40,618 bases of DNA from Bacillota bacterium. Its GTDB lineage: Bacteria; Bacillota; Dethiobacteria; DTU022; UBA8154. The position numbers and the translations under genes are program-made. This document shows, piece by piece, positions 6,827 to 15,669 of the stretch. Each line of letters starts with the position of its first letter. Within the stretch, counting starts at the first letter, position 1. Under the pieces are notes generated by a model. The model saw nothing but the letters and a program-made list of their open reading frames with translations. It was not told the DNA's origin and ran no database searches. The stretch is from contig JAAYFF010000068.1 of assembly GCA_012728375.1 (NCBI GenBank), forward strand, positions 1-40,618, written 5' to 3'.

Positions 6827-7927
6827 GTGATTATTGGTGTGCCAAAAGAAAGAAAAGCTGATGAAAATCGTGTGGCGATTATACCGGGGGCTGTTCCTGT
6901 ATTTTTAAAGGAAGGGCATAAAGTGTTAATTGAAAAAGAAGCAGGAAAAGGCAGCGGTATTGAAGATATAGAATTTGAACTTGCCGGCGCGGAGATTGTT
7001 TCTACGGCTGAAGAATTATATGAGCGCGCGGAAATGATTTACAAAGTAAAAGAACCCCAGCCGTCGGAATATAACATGCTCAGAGAAGGGCAGATCATTT
7101 TTGCTTATTTCCATTTGGCTGCAGAGCCGGAAGTAACCCGGGTGCTTATGGAAAAAAAAGTGGTAGCCGTTGCTTACGAAACGGTGATTGTTGACGGAAA
7201 AATCCCCATGCTGGCACCCATGAGCGAAATTGCAGGCCGCATGGCCACGCAGATTGGCGCCCACTTCCTGGAAAAATCCAACGGCGGCAGGGGCGTGCTT
7301 CTGGGCGGAGTGCCCGGCGTTACCCCGGCGGAAGTGGTGATTCTCGGCGGAGGCATTGTTGGTGTCAACGCTGCCAGGATTGCTATGGGAATGGGGGCCA
7401 AAGTAACCGTTATCGATATTAACGTACAGAGGCTTCGCTACCTTGATGAAGCAAACGGCGGGCGATTGTTAACTTTATACTCCAACCCGCAAAATATTGC
7501 GCAGGCCGTGGCCAAAGCCGATCTGCTCATCGGCGCGGTGCTGATCCCGGGGGGCAGAACGCCGCAGCTGTGTACAAAAGAGATGGTCGCCACAATGCAG
7601 CCCGGATCTGTAATTGTAGATGTGGCCATTGACCAGGGCGGGTGTATTGAAACGATGGATCACGCCACGACCCACGGCTCACCAACCTATGAGCGCTACG
7701 GCGTTCTTCATTATGCGGTACCCAATATTCCCGGGGCTGTTCCCCGCACCTCCACCTATGCCCTCAGCAATGCGACGCTGCCCTTTGCCCTGGAGCTGGC
7801 CGGTAAAGGGTGTGAACGTGTCATGGAGGAGAGGGGGCCCCTAAGCCAGGGAATAAACGTCATCAACGGAAAAGTTGTCAATAAAGCTGTGGCAGAAGCC
7901 CTTTCCCTTGACTGTTATACTTACTAA
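6827..7927 (+). CDS. ald: Alanine dehydrogenase
   Basis: 366 residues from GTG 6827, with GGTGAT about 7 bases upstream. This start gives the usual family opening MIIGVPKE and places the catalytic Lys75 (in VKEP) and His96 (in YFHLA) at exactly the numbers known for the family; an in-frame GTG at 6815 would add four residues. The enzyme interconverts L-alanine + NAD+ with pyruvate + ammonium + NADH. The NAD site is the Rossmann loop ILGGGIVGVNAAR, and VDVAIDQGG carries the conserved Asp. It is probably a single-gene transcript: a strong terminator follows at 8066. In Bacillus, alanine dehydrogenase supports sporulation; alanine is also a common fermentation product in Clostridia. Confidence 0.96.
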   Translation: MIIGVPKERKADENRVAIIPGAVPVFLKEGHKVLIEKEAGKGSGIEDIEFELAGAEIVSTAEELYERAEMIYKVKEPQPSEYNMLREGQIIFAYFHLAAEPEVTRVLMEKKVVAVAYETVIVDGKIPMLAPMSEIAGRMATQIGAHFLEKSNGGRGVLLGGVPGVTPAEVVILGGGIVGVNAARIAMGMGAKVTVIDINVQRLRYLDEANGGRLLTLYSNPQNIAQAVAKADLLIGAVLIPGGRTPQLCTKEMVATMQPGSVIVDVAIDQGGCIETMDHATTHGSPTYERYGVLHYAVPNIPGAVPRTSTYALSNATLPFALELAGKGCERVMEERGPLSQGINVINGKVVNKAVAEALSLDCYTY

Positions 7928-7966
7928 TTGACAGACAGCAGATAAATAAAAGTTTCACCGAAGCTT

Positions 7967-8014
7967 ACCGGCATGTACTTTTAGCAACGTGGTTGTTTCA
8001 ATGTGCATGCCGGT
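7967..8014. repeat. Inverted repeat downstream of ald
   Basis: ACCGGCATGTAC (7967-7978) and GTGCATGCCGGT (8003-8014) can form a 12-bp stem with one G-U pair around a 24-base loop. No T-run follows directly, so it is not itself a terminator; it may be an operator or mRNA 3' structure. Confidence 0.4.
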
Positions 8015-8065
8015 TAGAATTACCCGTTTTAAAAAATTGATTAAGCATTTTGTCGGCTTAAAAGG

Positions 8066-8092
8066 ATAAAGCGCAAGCTTTATTTTTTTTTT
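8066..8092 (+). terminator. Rho-independent terminator of ald
   Basis: A 7-bp stem ATAAAGC/GCTTTAT closed by a GCAA (GNRA) tetraloop is followed by an unbroken T-run to 8092. Confidence 0.8.
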
Positions 8093-8188
8093 GCAGATGA
8101 ATATTTTTAGGGAGAAAGGCAAAATTGATAGTGAAGGAACAAGCTTCCGGTGGCATCGCCTGGGCCGGAGATAAAAAAGGTGGGAAGT

Positions 8189-8752
8189 ATGAAAATACCG
8201 GGTATTGTAGATAAATTAGCGGATCTGGGAAAAACGACGCAGTATAAGCAGCATGAAATATCCGCGGCTGAAGCGGGGAATATGTGGAACAAGCTGGTGG
8301 CCAGGTATGACCTGACCGAAAGCATCATGATTAAAATGAACTATATCAAAGATGCAGACCTGGAAAAAGAAGTGCGCTACCTTCTGAAAAAGATTAACCG
8401 CCAAATCATTGAGCTGGAAAAAGTGATGGCCGAGCATGCGGTCTCCCTGGCGCTGCAACCCGCGTCAGAAATTAAAATAACCGAGAACATATCATCGGTT
8501 ACAGACAGATATATTTATATAAGGATCTATCAAAGCCTGAAAAGATTTTTGCCGGTGCATATGGTGGCCTTTCAGCAGAGCACGTCTCCAAAGCTGAGGG
8601 AAATGTTTAAGACCTTTCTCCTTGAGGAAATGGATTTATTCGAAAGGTTTCAGGATTTCGGCCGGAAAAGTAATCTTTTGCCCCCCCAACCGGAGTATGT
8701 AAATGAGAAATTAGTGGAACGGATAAAACCTACCGTCATGGAAGCAGCCTAG
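8189..8752 (+). CDS. DUF3231 family protein, N-terminal half of a broken two-domain gene
   Basis: 187 residues from ATG 8189 (ribosome site AAGGTGGGA); an in-frame GTG at 8150 is possible but lacks a site. It contains one DUF3231 domain, a helical, possibly metal-binding four-helix unit seen mainly in endospore formers: MWNKLVARYD, a helix pair ending IIELEKVM, DRYIYIRIYQSL, FLPVHMVAFQQS and LREMFKTFLLEEMDLFERF. DUF3231 proteins often carry two such domains. Here the frame ends at TAG 8750-8752, and the second domain continues in the same frame directly after it before a frameshift. Function of the family is unknown. Confidence 0.72.
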   Translation: MKIPGIVDKLADLGKTTQYKQHEISAAEAGNMWNKLVARYDLTESIMIKMNYIKDADLEKEVRYLLKKINRQIIELEKVMAEHAVSLALQPASEIKITENISSVTDRYIYIRIYQSLKRFLPVHMVAFQQSTSPKLREMFKTFLLEEMDLFERFQDFGRKSNLLPPQPEYVNEKLVERIKPTVMEAA

Positions 8753-9179
8753 ATGTGGAACAAACTGAGCTCCAGATATGAGGCGATTGAGTTTACCAAA
8801 TTATATGGCAAACTTCGCCAGGGATTCCGATTTAAAAGCTGTCATAGCTCTTGGTCAAAGTACGATCCGCAAACATATTCAGGAGCTGGAAAAACTAATG
8901 AAAAAATTTGCCATACCCGTGCCTAGCCAGCCCCCTGAATCGGAAAATACCGCCCGACCGCTGGATGCCATCTCGGACAGGTATATCTACCGGCAGATTC
9001 TCCAAGGAATCCAATCCTTTTTGCCGGTGCATATGGTTGCCTTTCAGCAAAGCGTTAACCCTGAAGTGCGGAAGATCTTTAAAAGCCTGCTCATTGAAGA
9101 GATTAATATCTACGAAAATTTTGTTACCTACGGGCAGCTTAAGGGCTGGGTGCTGAAACCGCCTTCTTTCAAAGGATAG
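8753..9179 (+). pseudogene. Second DUF3231 domain, separated by an in-frame TAG and a frameshift
   Basis: Directly after TAG 8750-8752, in the same frame, comes MWNKLSSRYEAIEFTKL, which aligns with MWNKLVARYD in the first domain. At about 8804 the homology jumps to the next frame (one extra base) and continues as MANFARDSDLKAVIALG, IQELEKLMKKF, DRYIYRQILQGIQ, FLPVHMVAFQQS and EEINIYENF to the stop at 9179. Together with the preceding gene this is a two-domain DUF3231 protein interrupted twice. The second fragment alone could be translated from ATG 8778 or 8805 (125-133 residues), but neither has a clear ribosome site. Sequencing error is possible for the frameshift. Confidence 0.65.
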
Positions 9180-9302
9180 AGGGGGTAAGGACACTTGTAA
9201 TATTTATTAATACTTTTGTAAATTTTATTTAAGATATGGTAAAAATCATTTAGTAATCCCCTGCTAAAATTTTCATGAATAGAGACAGGGGAGGTCATAG
9301 CA

Positions 9303-9854
9303 ATGAAAGCAACAGGCATTGTCCGCAGAATTGATAATTTGGGCAGGCTGGTAATACCCAGGGAGGTCAGGAAAAGTTTGCTTATCCGGGAGGGAGATTC
9401 CCTGGAAATTTTTGTGGGTAGCGAAGGTGAAATTATCCTCCAGAAATTTTCATATATCAAAAAATTGAGCGATTTTGCGGCAAAATATGCCGAATCCCTG
9501 CATGAATCCGTCGGCCATATAGCCTGTATTGCCGACCGGGACCAGATAATTGCCGTTTCCGGAAGACCAAAAAAAGAGTTTTTGCATAAGAATATCGGTG
9601 AGGCCGTGAAAAAAATAATGGAGGAAAGAAGGGCGGTGCTGATCAATAAGAACGGGGGGCGCAACTGCTGCACGATTTTTGCGGAAGAAGGCAACAGGTA
9701 CGCAGCCGAGGTCATCGCGCCAATCATGGTCGAAGGCGACCCAATCGGCGCGGTAATTTTAGCCTCCGGAGAACCGAATGCCAGGTTTGGCGATTTGGAG
9801 CTCAAGTCGGCTGTAACTGCCGCTTCCTTTTTATCCAAACAGATGGAACAATGA
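9303..9854 (+). CDS. spoVT: Stage V sporulation protein T (AbrB-type regulator with GAF domain)
   Basis: 183 residues, close to the ~178 of B. subtilis SpoVT. ATG 9303 follows GGGGAGGT. The N-terminal ~50 residues are the swapped-hairpin AbrB DNA-binding domain (MKATGIVRRIDNLGRLVIP, VRKSLLIREGDSLEIF); the remainder is a GAF-like domain ending in a helix (SAVTAASFLSKQME). SpoVT is a forespore regulator that tunes late sigma-G genes and spore germination. It stands alone, 39 bases from the convergent MFS gene. Confidence 0.93.
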   Translation: MKATGIVRRIDNLGRLVIPREVRKSLLIREGDSLEIFVGSEGEIILQKFSYIKKLSDFAAKYAESLHESVGHIACIADRDQIIAVSGRPKKEFLHKNIGEAVKKIMEERRAVLINKNGGRNCCTIFAEEGNRYAAEVIAPIMVEGDPIGAVILASGEPNARFGDLELKSAVTAASFLSKQMEQ

Positions 9855-9892
9855 AAAATGGGCCGGCCTTGTTATGACGGACAACCCGGTTC

Positions 9893-11296
9893 TTATTGGA
9901 GGGGCAGGGGGCTTTCTTTCTCGGTGTCTCCCGGCTCCTCCTTTTTGTTTGATTTGCCCCTGGCCAGTGAAGCAAAGATGCCGCAGAAACAAAGAACCAT
10001 AAAAACCACAAAGCTGCTTTTGACGCTGAGCAGGAAGGGATGATGGTATGCGGGCGTAATCTGTACTTTTCCCACGTTGACGGAGAGCACCAACATGACA
10101 AGCCCCATGCTGAGCAGTTGGCCCAAGAGCCGCATGGTGGACAGCGTTGCTGAAGCTACGCCGTAAAAAATTTTTTCCACGGAACTCATGATGGCATAAG
10201 TATTTGGCGATGAAAAAAGAGCCAACCCCAAACCAATTATTATTAAACTTAGGATGATGAATCCCAGCGCTGTCTGCGCATTTAAAAAGATGAGCAGCAA
10301 AAGGCCGGCGGAAACAATGCCCATGCCTGAGGAGGCGAGGATTTTCGGGTCAATTCTGTCCGCCAGCCTGCCTGCCGCAGGTGAAAAGGCCGCCATGACA
10401 ATGGGCTGTGCGACCAGGATCATTCCTGCACTTTGCGGATCGAGCCCTTTAATATATTGCAGGTAAAGGCTGAGCAGGAAACCTACGGCAAATGTTGCGC
10501 TGTAATTGATTAATGCAGCCAGGTTGGAAAAGGCAAAAACCCTGTTTCCGGTAAAAAGGCTTATCTTTAAAACAGGGTTTTCCACCCTTTTTTCCCACCA
10601 GATGAATAAGAAGATGCCCGCAGCTCCGGTTAGAGACAGCCACAAGTTTGTCGACAGGCCGAACGTCAGCAAGGCAATTGCCATGCTCAAAATTAGCGAA
10701 CCCGTTAAATCAAGTTTTTCACCCTTTGCTTCGGCCCACTCCCCTTTTAATTTCCGGAAAACGAGGAATATTGCCAGCAAGCCAAAAGGGATATTGATCA
10801 GGAAAAGACTTCTCCACCCGAGATACTGAGTTAACAGCCCGCCCACGATCGGCCCCAGCGATAACCCCAGGTATGTGGAGGCAACATTGATTCCCAAGAC
10901 TTTGCCCCTTTCCTTCAAAGGAAATACGGATATCAGTATGGCTATGTTTGTTCCATAAATCATTGAACTTCCGATTCCCTGTAAGGCTCTAAAGAAAAGA
11001 AGCTGGGGGACAGAGGCGGCGAAAGCACAGAGAAGCGAAGAAAAAGTATAAAGCGAAATACCATAGGAAAAGATTCTTTTTCTTCCGTAAATATCTGCAG
11101 CTTTTCCAAAGGGAACAAGAAAGACTACTGATCCCAGGAGGTAAGCGGTAGCTACCCAACCCAATAAAAGAGCATCTGCAGAGAACTCCTTCCCGATGGT
11201 GGGAAGGGCAATATTTATGGATGAACCCATAAAGGGCACCAAGAAGGCGCTCAGCGTGGCAACTATTAAAGCTGCCCTTTTGTTTGGATCCGGCAC
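9893..11296 (-). CDS. MFS transporter, DHA2 (EmrB/QacA-like) drug exporter family
   Basis: 467 residues from GTG 11296 (AAAGGA nine bases upstream). It is almost entirely hydrophobic, with 12-14 predicted spans. Recognisable: the opening span with FLVPFMGSSINIALPTIGKEF (a D/S-x-N-x-ALP motif typical of DHA2), the motif-A-like loop GKAADIYGRKRIF, and motif C, LGLSLGPIVGG, of proton-coupled drug antiporters. It would export small amphipathic compounds against proton influx; the substrate is unknown. It is a single gene convergent with spoVT, with no linked regulator. Confidence 0.88.
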   Translation of the reverse strand: MPDPNKRAALIVATLSAFLVPFMGSSINIALPTIGKEFSADALLLGWVATAYLLGSVVFLVPFGKAADIYGRKRIFSYGISLYTFSSLLCAFAASVPQLLFFRALQGIGSSMIYGTNIAILISVFPLKERGKVLGINVASTYLGLSLGPIVGGLLTQYLGWRSLFLINIPFGLLAIFLVFRKLKGEWAEAKGEKLDLTGSLILSMAIALLTFGLSTNLWLSLTGAAGIFLFIWWEKRVENPVLKISLFTGNRVFAFSNLAALINYSATFAVGFLLSLYLQYIKGLDPQSAGMILVAQPIVMAAFSPAAGRLADRIDPKILASSGMGIVSAGLLLLIFLNAQTALGFIILSLIIIGLGLALFSSPNTYAIMSSVEKIFYGVASATLSTMRLLGQLLSMGLVMLVLSVNVGKVQITPAYHHPFLLSVKSSFVVFMVLCFCGIFASLARGKSNKKEEPGDTEKESPLPLQ

Positions 11297-11388
11297 AATC
11301 GTTCATCCTTTCAAGATTTTGCAGTTCAAATAACAGTATACCACTTTGCCGTAAAAAAGCACAGAAGCAGAAAATTTCTGAGGCAAGG

Positions 11389-11430
11389 AAAAGATGCCCG
11401 GCAACTTCTAAATTACGGGCGTATCTTTTT
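11389..11430 (+). terminator. Hairpin with T-run in the amidase leader
   Basis: AAAAGATGCCCG (11389-11400) pairs with CGGGC-GT-ATCTTTT (ending 11430), with a 2-base bulge and T-run. No plus-strand gene ends nearby, so it may be a leader attenuator of the amidase gene or a stop for stray transcripts. Confidence 0.4.
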
Positions 11431-11494
11431 GGTATTTGTTACGTTATAAGGTAAGAAGAATATTTTTTGTCTAATTATGTAGAAGGAGATTGTC

Positions 11495-13456
11495 ATGAAA
11501 TTATATTCTAAATTATATTCTAAAAGTTGTCTTCTAACTCTGGCTTTGATCTTGGTTTTGGGGGCGTGTCTACCTGTCGCACGGGCTGCAGAAGGGATAA
11601 GCATTTCTGTGGACGGCTTAGTTGTGGAAACGGATGTGCCGCCATTTATTGACAATAATGGCCGGACGATGGTCCCGGTACGCTTTGTTTCCGAGGCCCT
11701 CGGCTGCGGGGTAATCTGGAACGCGGAAAATCAGCGGATTAAAATATCCCGGACCGGGATATGGGTGGAGCTTTTTATCGGTCAGAAGACCGCTTATGTT
11801 AACGGGACGGCAGTGGAAATGGATACTACGGCTGTTCTCCGGAAGGGGCGTACCATGGTTCCCTTGCGCTTCCTGGCGGAAACATTCGGACTTGAGGTCG
11901 ACTGGAACGAAGCCCGGCGGACGGTAGCCATCAAGTCGTCGGCGCCTCCTGAAGAATCCTCTCCGGAGGAGCCGCCTCCGGAAGGACCCTCCCCGGAGGA
12001 GGACCCAAACCCGCGGGTGGGCATTGTTAGCGGCAATTCAGTAAATATCCGTTCCGGCCCGGGGACGGACTACGACCGCTTAACCCAGGTCAACGCGGGC
12101 ACCCGCCTGACAGTATTGGCGGAAAAAGGCGGGTGGTTGCAGGTGGAGATTCCCGGCGGAGGCAAAGGCTGGATTTTGGGAGATTATGTTGATTTCCAGG
12201 ATCCCGCGTCGCCAGGGAATGTTAATCTGGGGGGTAATTATACCATGCCTTCCGGTGCCGCCTCTTTTGCCCTGGTCATGAAAGATTCCGTCAATGTCCG
12301 CACTTCCCCCAGTCAAAGCTCTTCTGTTATCGCCCAGGTTTCTTCGGGGCAGCAGCTGGAAGTTACGGGAAAGCAGAACAACTGGCTGGCCGTGCGGCTT
12401 CCCGACGGCCGGAGCGGCTGGATTGCCGGTTGGCTGGCAGCTGTGGGATATGATACTCAGAAAAAAGAAAATCCGGCGCCCGGAGGCAGGCCCGCGGAGC
12501 TGATCAGCCGCTGGAGCCCGGGAGGGCAAAACGCTGCTTCCGACCTGCCTGTGCTTACCGACGTGGAGGTGGAGAAGACCGGCGACGGGATTCTTTTAAA
12601 AGTGAGCGCGGCTTCCTACTTGGCGTTTCCTTCTTCGTTCCGTCTAAACAATCCCTCCCGCCTGGTGTTTGATTTTAATGCCAACCTAGGGGAAGACTCA
12701 GCAGCCCCCACGCTGCAAGCCAATTGGGGACCCGTTACTTCGTTTCGGCTGGGGCAGTTTGACGAGAAAACCGTCAGAATCGTAGCTGACCTGCGGGATG
12801 CAGCGTCCTATGCCCTGGACCGGAGCTCTGACGGTCGGACGATCACCATCCAGATCCGTTCCGTTGACTCGTCCGGGAAGCTTATCGTGATTGATCCGGG
12901 GCATGGCGCGCTGCAAACATGGGGCGGCTCTGATCCGGGCGCTATCGGCCCCTCCGGACTGCGGGAGCGGGATGTTGTCCGGAGCATATCCCTGCAGCTA
13001 GGCAATATCCTTCTTAACGAAGGTTTTACAGTAATCTATACCCGGGAGGGCGAAACGGGGCTTTCGCTGGAAGACAGGGCATGGGTTGCCGGCATTTCCG
13101 GAGCGGAGCTGCTGGTCAGCATTCACGCCAATGCTTCCACAGACCGCTCCATGTCGGGAACCATGACCTTTTACCATGCCCCTTGGGGATCTGATCGGGA
13201 GGATCAGATCAGCCAAAGAAAAAAACTGGCCAATTATATCCAGTCTGAGCTGCTGAACCGCCTGCAGCGGGAGAATAAGGGTGTCCGGGAGGCAAATTTC
13301 GCTGTATTGCGCAACTGCCCTGTTCCGGCAGTGCTGGTGGAGGTTGCTTTCATCTCCAACCCGGAAGAGGAAAAACTCCTGGCTGACCAGGTCTTTCAGA
13401 GGCGGGCTGCCGAGGCTATTGCCCTGGGGATTAAAAGATACCTTACCGCGCGCTGA
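11495..13456 (+). CDS. Secreted multidomain N-acetylmuramoyl-L-alanine amidase (stalk + 2 SH3b + AMIN + Amidase_3)
   Basis: 653 residues from ATG 11495 (AGAAGGAGA upstream). Order: signal peptide (~1-31, ends ARA); copper-amine-oxidase-N-type stalk repeats with two 'GRTMVP(V/L)RF' signatures (~32-150); Pro/Glu linker; two bacterial SH3 domains (~173-233, 255-320; both with VN(I/V)R); AMIN domain (~355-455); zinc amidase (~460-650). Zinc/catalytic residues are intact: H470 in DPGHG, E491 in LRERD, H544 in SIHAN, E616 in VEVAF. It should cleave the muramoyl-alanine bond in the cell wall, with SH3b and AMIN parts targeting it to peptidoglycan. In spore formers such enzymes serve daughter-cell separation, cortex formation or mother-cell lysis; which one applies here is not visible. 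Confidence 0.93.
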   Translation: MKLYSKLYSKSCLLTLALILVLGACLPVARAAEGISISVDGLVVETDVPPFIDNNGRTMVPVRFVSEALGCGVIWNAENQRIKISRTGIWVELFIGQKTAYVNGTAVEMDTTAVLRKGRTMVPLRFLAETFGLEVDWNEARRTVAIKSSAPPEESSPEEPPPEGPSPEEDPNPRVGIVSGNSVNIRSGPGTDYDRLTQVNAGTRLTVLAEKGGWLQVEIPGGGKGWILGDYVDFQDPASPGNVNLGGNYTMPSGAASFALVMKDSVNVRTSPSQSSSVIAQVSSGQQLEVTGKQNNWLAVRLPDGRSGWIAGWLAAVGYDTQKKENPAPGGRPAELISRWSPGGQNAASDLPVLTDVEVEKTGDGILLKVSAASYLAFPSSFRLNNPSRLVFDFNANLGEDSAAPTLQANWGPVTSFRLGQFDEKTVRIVADLRDAASYALDRSSDGRTITIQIRSVDSSGKLIVIDPGHGALQTWGGSDPGAIGPSGLRERDVVRSISLQLGNILLNEGFTVIYTREGETGLSLEDRAWVAGISGAELLVSIHANASTDRSMSGTMTFYHAPWGSDREDQISQRKKLANYIQSELLNRLQRENKGVREANFAVLRNCPVPAVLVEVAFISNPEEEKLLADQVFQRRAAEAIALGIKRYLTAR

Positions 13457-13498
13457 AAAGGTCTTGGCATGGAGATTGAACCCAATTTGCACCGCGTA

Positions 13499-13523
13499 GG
13501 GCAAATTTTGCCGATCTTTTTTT
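13499..13523 (+). terminator. Weak terminator after the amidase gene
   Basis: GGCAA (13500-13504) can pair with TTGCC (13508-13512) around a 3-base loop, followed four bases later by a 7-T run. The stem is short. Confidence 0.35.
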
Positions 13524-13564
13524 GCGGTAGTGGTGTATAATTGTACAAGATAGGAGGTGCGCGC

Positions 13565-13996
13565 TTGAAAAAAGCGGTAATTGAAACGGAAAAAGGGACC
13601 ATGGTGGCGGAGTTGTTTGAGAAAGACGCACCTGGAACAGTGGCCAACTTTGAGAAACTTATTAAGGAAGGTTTTTACGACGGGCTGACTTTTCACCGGG
13701 TCATTCCCAACTTTGTCATCCAGGGCGGATGCCCCTACGGCAACGGTACCGGCGGGCCCGGCTATACCATCAAGTGCGAAGTGGAAAATAACCCGAACAA
13801 ACATCTGCGCGGAAGCCTTTCCATGGCCCATCGGGGTAAGGATACGGGAGGCAGCCAGTTTTTCATCTGCCACAGCCCGCAGCCCCACCTCGACGGTATG
13901 CATACTGTTTTTGGCAGGGTGATAGAAGGGATTGACGTTGTCGATCGAATCGTCCAGGGAGATAAGATGCTCAAGCTGCATATCGAAGAGGATTAG
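13565..13996 (+). CDS. Cyclophilin-type peptidyl-prolyl cis-trans isomerase
   Basis: 143 residues from TTG 13565 with AGGAGGT six bases upstream; the longer frame from 13541 overlaps that ribosome site and is unlikely. Cyclophilin core motifs are intact: [16 protein letters not shown] (catalytic Arg and Phe), [36 protein letters not shown]. No signal peptide, so cytoplasmic. It speeds proline isomerisation during folding. A TATAAT at 13536-13541 may be its -10 element, although a matching -35 is not clear. Confidence 0.94.
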   Translation: MKKAVIETEKGTMVAELFEKDAPGTVANFEKLIKEGFYDGLTFHRVIPNFVIQGGCPYGNGTGGPGYTIKCEVENNPNKHLRGSLSMAHRGKDTGGSQFFICHSPQPHLDGMHTVFGRVIEGIDVVDRIVQGDKMLKLHIEED

Positions 13997-14004
13997 CAGC
14001 TTTC

Positions 14005-14033
14005 TTGCATTATTTTTTTATTTGTGGTAAAGT
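14005..14033 (+). promoter_or_regulatory. Promoter and long structured leader of the cold-shock gene
   Basis: TTGCAT (14005-14010), a 17-base spacer and TAAAGT (14028-14033) make a plausible sigma-A promoter. Transcription from here would leave a leader of about 128 bases containing a bulged hairpin (14072-14082 with 14101-14115), like the long leaders of known cold-shock mRNAs. Confidence 0.4.
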
Positions 14034-14167
14034 TACTATTGGTGTTGAAAAGATGTGAAGAACTAAAAACGAACTTTTAAGCCTCCTTTTGGTTTAACCT
14101 GCTTAAAAAGAAGTTTGATGTTATTCCGCTTTTTGCTCCAAAAAGAAAACCTCAGGGAGGCTGACAG

Positions 14168-14365
14168 ATGACAGGCAAAGTAAAATGGTTTAATGCGGAA
14201 AAAGGTTACGGTTTTATTGAAAGCAATGGAGGCGGGGACGTTTTTGTTCATTTTTCCGCTATTAAGGGCGAAGGATTCAGGACCCTCGAAGAGGGCCAAA
14301 GCGTCGAATTTGACGTTGTTGAAGGCAACCGCGGCCTGCAAGCGGCAAATGTTATCCGCCTGTAA
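14168..14365 (+). CDS. Cold-shock protein (CspA family)
   Basis: 65 residues, normal family length. ATG 14168 follows AGGGAGG. A single five-stranded OB fold with both RNA-binding motifs: RNP1 KGYGFI (12-17) and RNP2 VFVHF (25-29), plus the GKVKWFN opening. It binds single-stranded RNA/DNA and prevents mRNA secondary structure. It is monocistronic: a long leader precedes it and a terminator hairpin follows. Confidence 0.96.
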   Translation: MTGKVKWFNAEKGYGFIESNGGGDVFVHFSAIKGEGFRTLEEGQSVEFDVVEGNRGLQAANVIRL

Positions 14366-14392
14366 GGCATAATAATCCGGCACGGAACTAGG

Positions 14393-14432
14393 CAAGGCAT
14401 TTCCGCTTTTTGAAGGAAATGCTTTGTTATTT
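14393..14432 (+). terminator. Terminator after the cold-shock gene
   Basis: A 12-bp stem with one G-U pair (14393-14404 with 14415-14426) and a short T-rich tail (TTATTT). Confidence 0.6.
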
Positions 14433-14473
14433 GCAAACCGGCAATTTTTACTCTATGAGGATGGGGAACTTAT

Positions 14474-15088
14474 ATGGCAGAAGCAGACAGATTGCAAAAG
14501 CAGATTGAGTTTATATTGGAAATCGATAAACTCAAGGAAGTTTACCGCCGGAGTTTTGTTACGGGCAGCAAGAAGGCGGAAAACGATGCCGAGCATTCCT
14601 GGCATCTGGCCCTCATGAGCATCCTGCTCCTGGAATATGCCCGGACGAAGCAAGGAGAGCCGGACCTTCTGCGCGTCTTGAAAATGGTTCTTGTCCATGA
14701 TCTGGTGGAGATCGATGCCGGCGATACCTATTGCTACGATGAGGAGGCCGCCGGAGACAAACGCCTTCGGGAGGAGAAGGCCGCGGAGAGGCTCTTTAAC
14801 CTGCTCCCTCCGGATCAGGCCGCGGAGTTCCGCTCGCTGTGGGATGAATTTGAGCAGCGCCGCACTCCGGAAGCTCTTTATGCGGCCGCGCTGGACCGCC
14901 TGCAGCCGGTGCTGCTCAATTACCATACCCAGGGCAGGTCCTGGAAAATGCACGGAATAACGGCAGAGCAGGTCCTGGAGCGCAACAGCCTGATCAAGGA
15001 AGGAGCTCCCGAGCTTTGGGCATACGTCCGGGAGATAATCCGCAAAGCTGTGGAAAAAGGATATCTTTCAGGAGGACGTGACAGATAA
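14474..15088 (+). CDS. HD-domain phosphohydrolase (YfbR/HDDC2-like)
   Basis: 204 residues from ATG 14474. The HD metal site is complete: H41 (in AEHSWH), H75-D76 (in VHDLVEID) and D141 (in AALDRLQP). The layout matches the small HD hydrolases related to 5'-deoxynucleotidase YfbR and HDDC2, which dephosphorylate deoxynucleoside monophosphates; that substrate is an inference from family. The ribosome site is weak (GGGGA about 9 bases upstream). It lies between the cold-shock gene and tRNA-Ser with no linked partner. Confidence 0.83.
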   Translation: MAEADRLQKQIEFILEIDKLKEVYRRSFVTGSKKAENDAEHSWHLALMSILLLEYARTKQGEPDLLRVLKMVLVHDLVEIDAGDTYCYDEEAAGDKRLREEKAAERLFNLLPPDQAAEFRSLWDEFEQRRTPEALYAAALDRLQPVLLNYHTQGRSWKMHGITAEQVLERNSLIKEGAPELWAYVREIIRKAVEKGYLSGGRDR

Positions 15089-15123
15089 AAATTAATGTGT
15101 TATAATAATAAGCGAAGTCCTAC

Positions 15124-15219
15124 GGAGAGATGGCTGAGTTGGACGAAGGCGCTCGCCTGGAAAGCGAGTAGATGGGGCAAAACCCTGTCTCGAGGGTTCG
15201 AATCCCTCTCTCTCCGCCA
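15124..15219 (+). tRNA. tRNA-Ser (anticodon GGA)
   Basis: A class II tRNA with acceptor stem GGAGAGA/TCTCTCC, discriminator G and encoded CCA (15217-15219). The anticodon stem CTCGC/GCGAG holds the loop CTGGAAA, anticodon GGA, reading UCC/UCU serine codons. The long variable arm and T-loop GGTTCGAATCC are present. Confidence 0.96.
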
Positions 15220-15233
15220 TTTGTTAAAAATTT

Positions 15234-15502
15234 GGCCGTGCTAGACGGGGAGGTAGCGGTGCCCTGGACCTGCAACCCGCTAGAGCAGGGTTGAATTCCT
15301 GTCCTCGGCCTTTACTTTGCAGGGTCTGCCCCTGGTAAGTGGCGAGGAAGCTCTGGTCCTGTGCGGCGCGAGCCCATGAACCCCGTCAGGTCCGGGAGGA
15401 AGCAGCGGTAAGTGGATCCTTGCGGGTGCCACAGGGTTGCTGGGGCCGAGCAAACTGCCCGGGTTACGCCTGGGGGGTAAGGTCAAAGACAGGTGCACGG
15501 CC
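15234..15502 (+). ncRNA. ffs: Signal recognition particle RNA, large Firmicute type
   Basis: The ends pair (GGCCGTGC 15234-15241 with GCACGGCC 15495-15502), giving ~269 nt, the size of the B. subtilis scRNA with an Alu-like domain. The conserved S-domain is obvious: GCCCATGAACCCCGTCAGGT, CCGGGAGGAAGCAGCGGTAA, then GGGTTGCTGGGGCC. It binds Ffh for co-translational membrane targeting. It lies 14 bases after tRNA-Ser and upstream of dnaX, a usual Clostridia arrangement. A terminator follows. Confidence 0.95.
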
Positions 15503-15516
15503 TGTTAATTTTTCTG

Positions 15517-15557
15517 GGTGGAAGGAAAAGCAGTTCTACGGCTCCTTCCGCCTTTTT
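15517..15557 (+). terminator. Terminator of the SRP RNA gene
   Basis: GGTGGAAGGA (15517-15526) pairs with TCCTTCCGCC (15543-15552, one G-U pair), followed by TTTTT. Confidence 0.7.
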
Positions 15558-15669
15558 CGTTTCCGGGGTTTTAGACATATGCAGGAATACGCCTTGGCCG
15601 TAGCGAAATTAATTACCAAAAAACCGGGAAAAATAATGACAACGATTGTCTGACGAGGTGACTTTGGCC

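Noticed and set aside
9251-9281. Possible sigma-G promoter of spoVT
   Set aside because: CATGAATA and AGTAAT are spaced roughly right but match the sigma-G pattern poorly; not listed.
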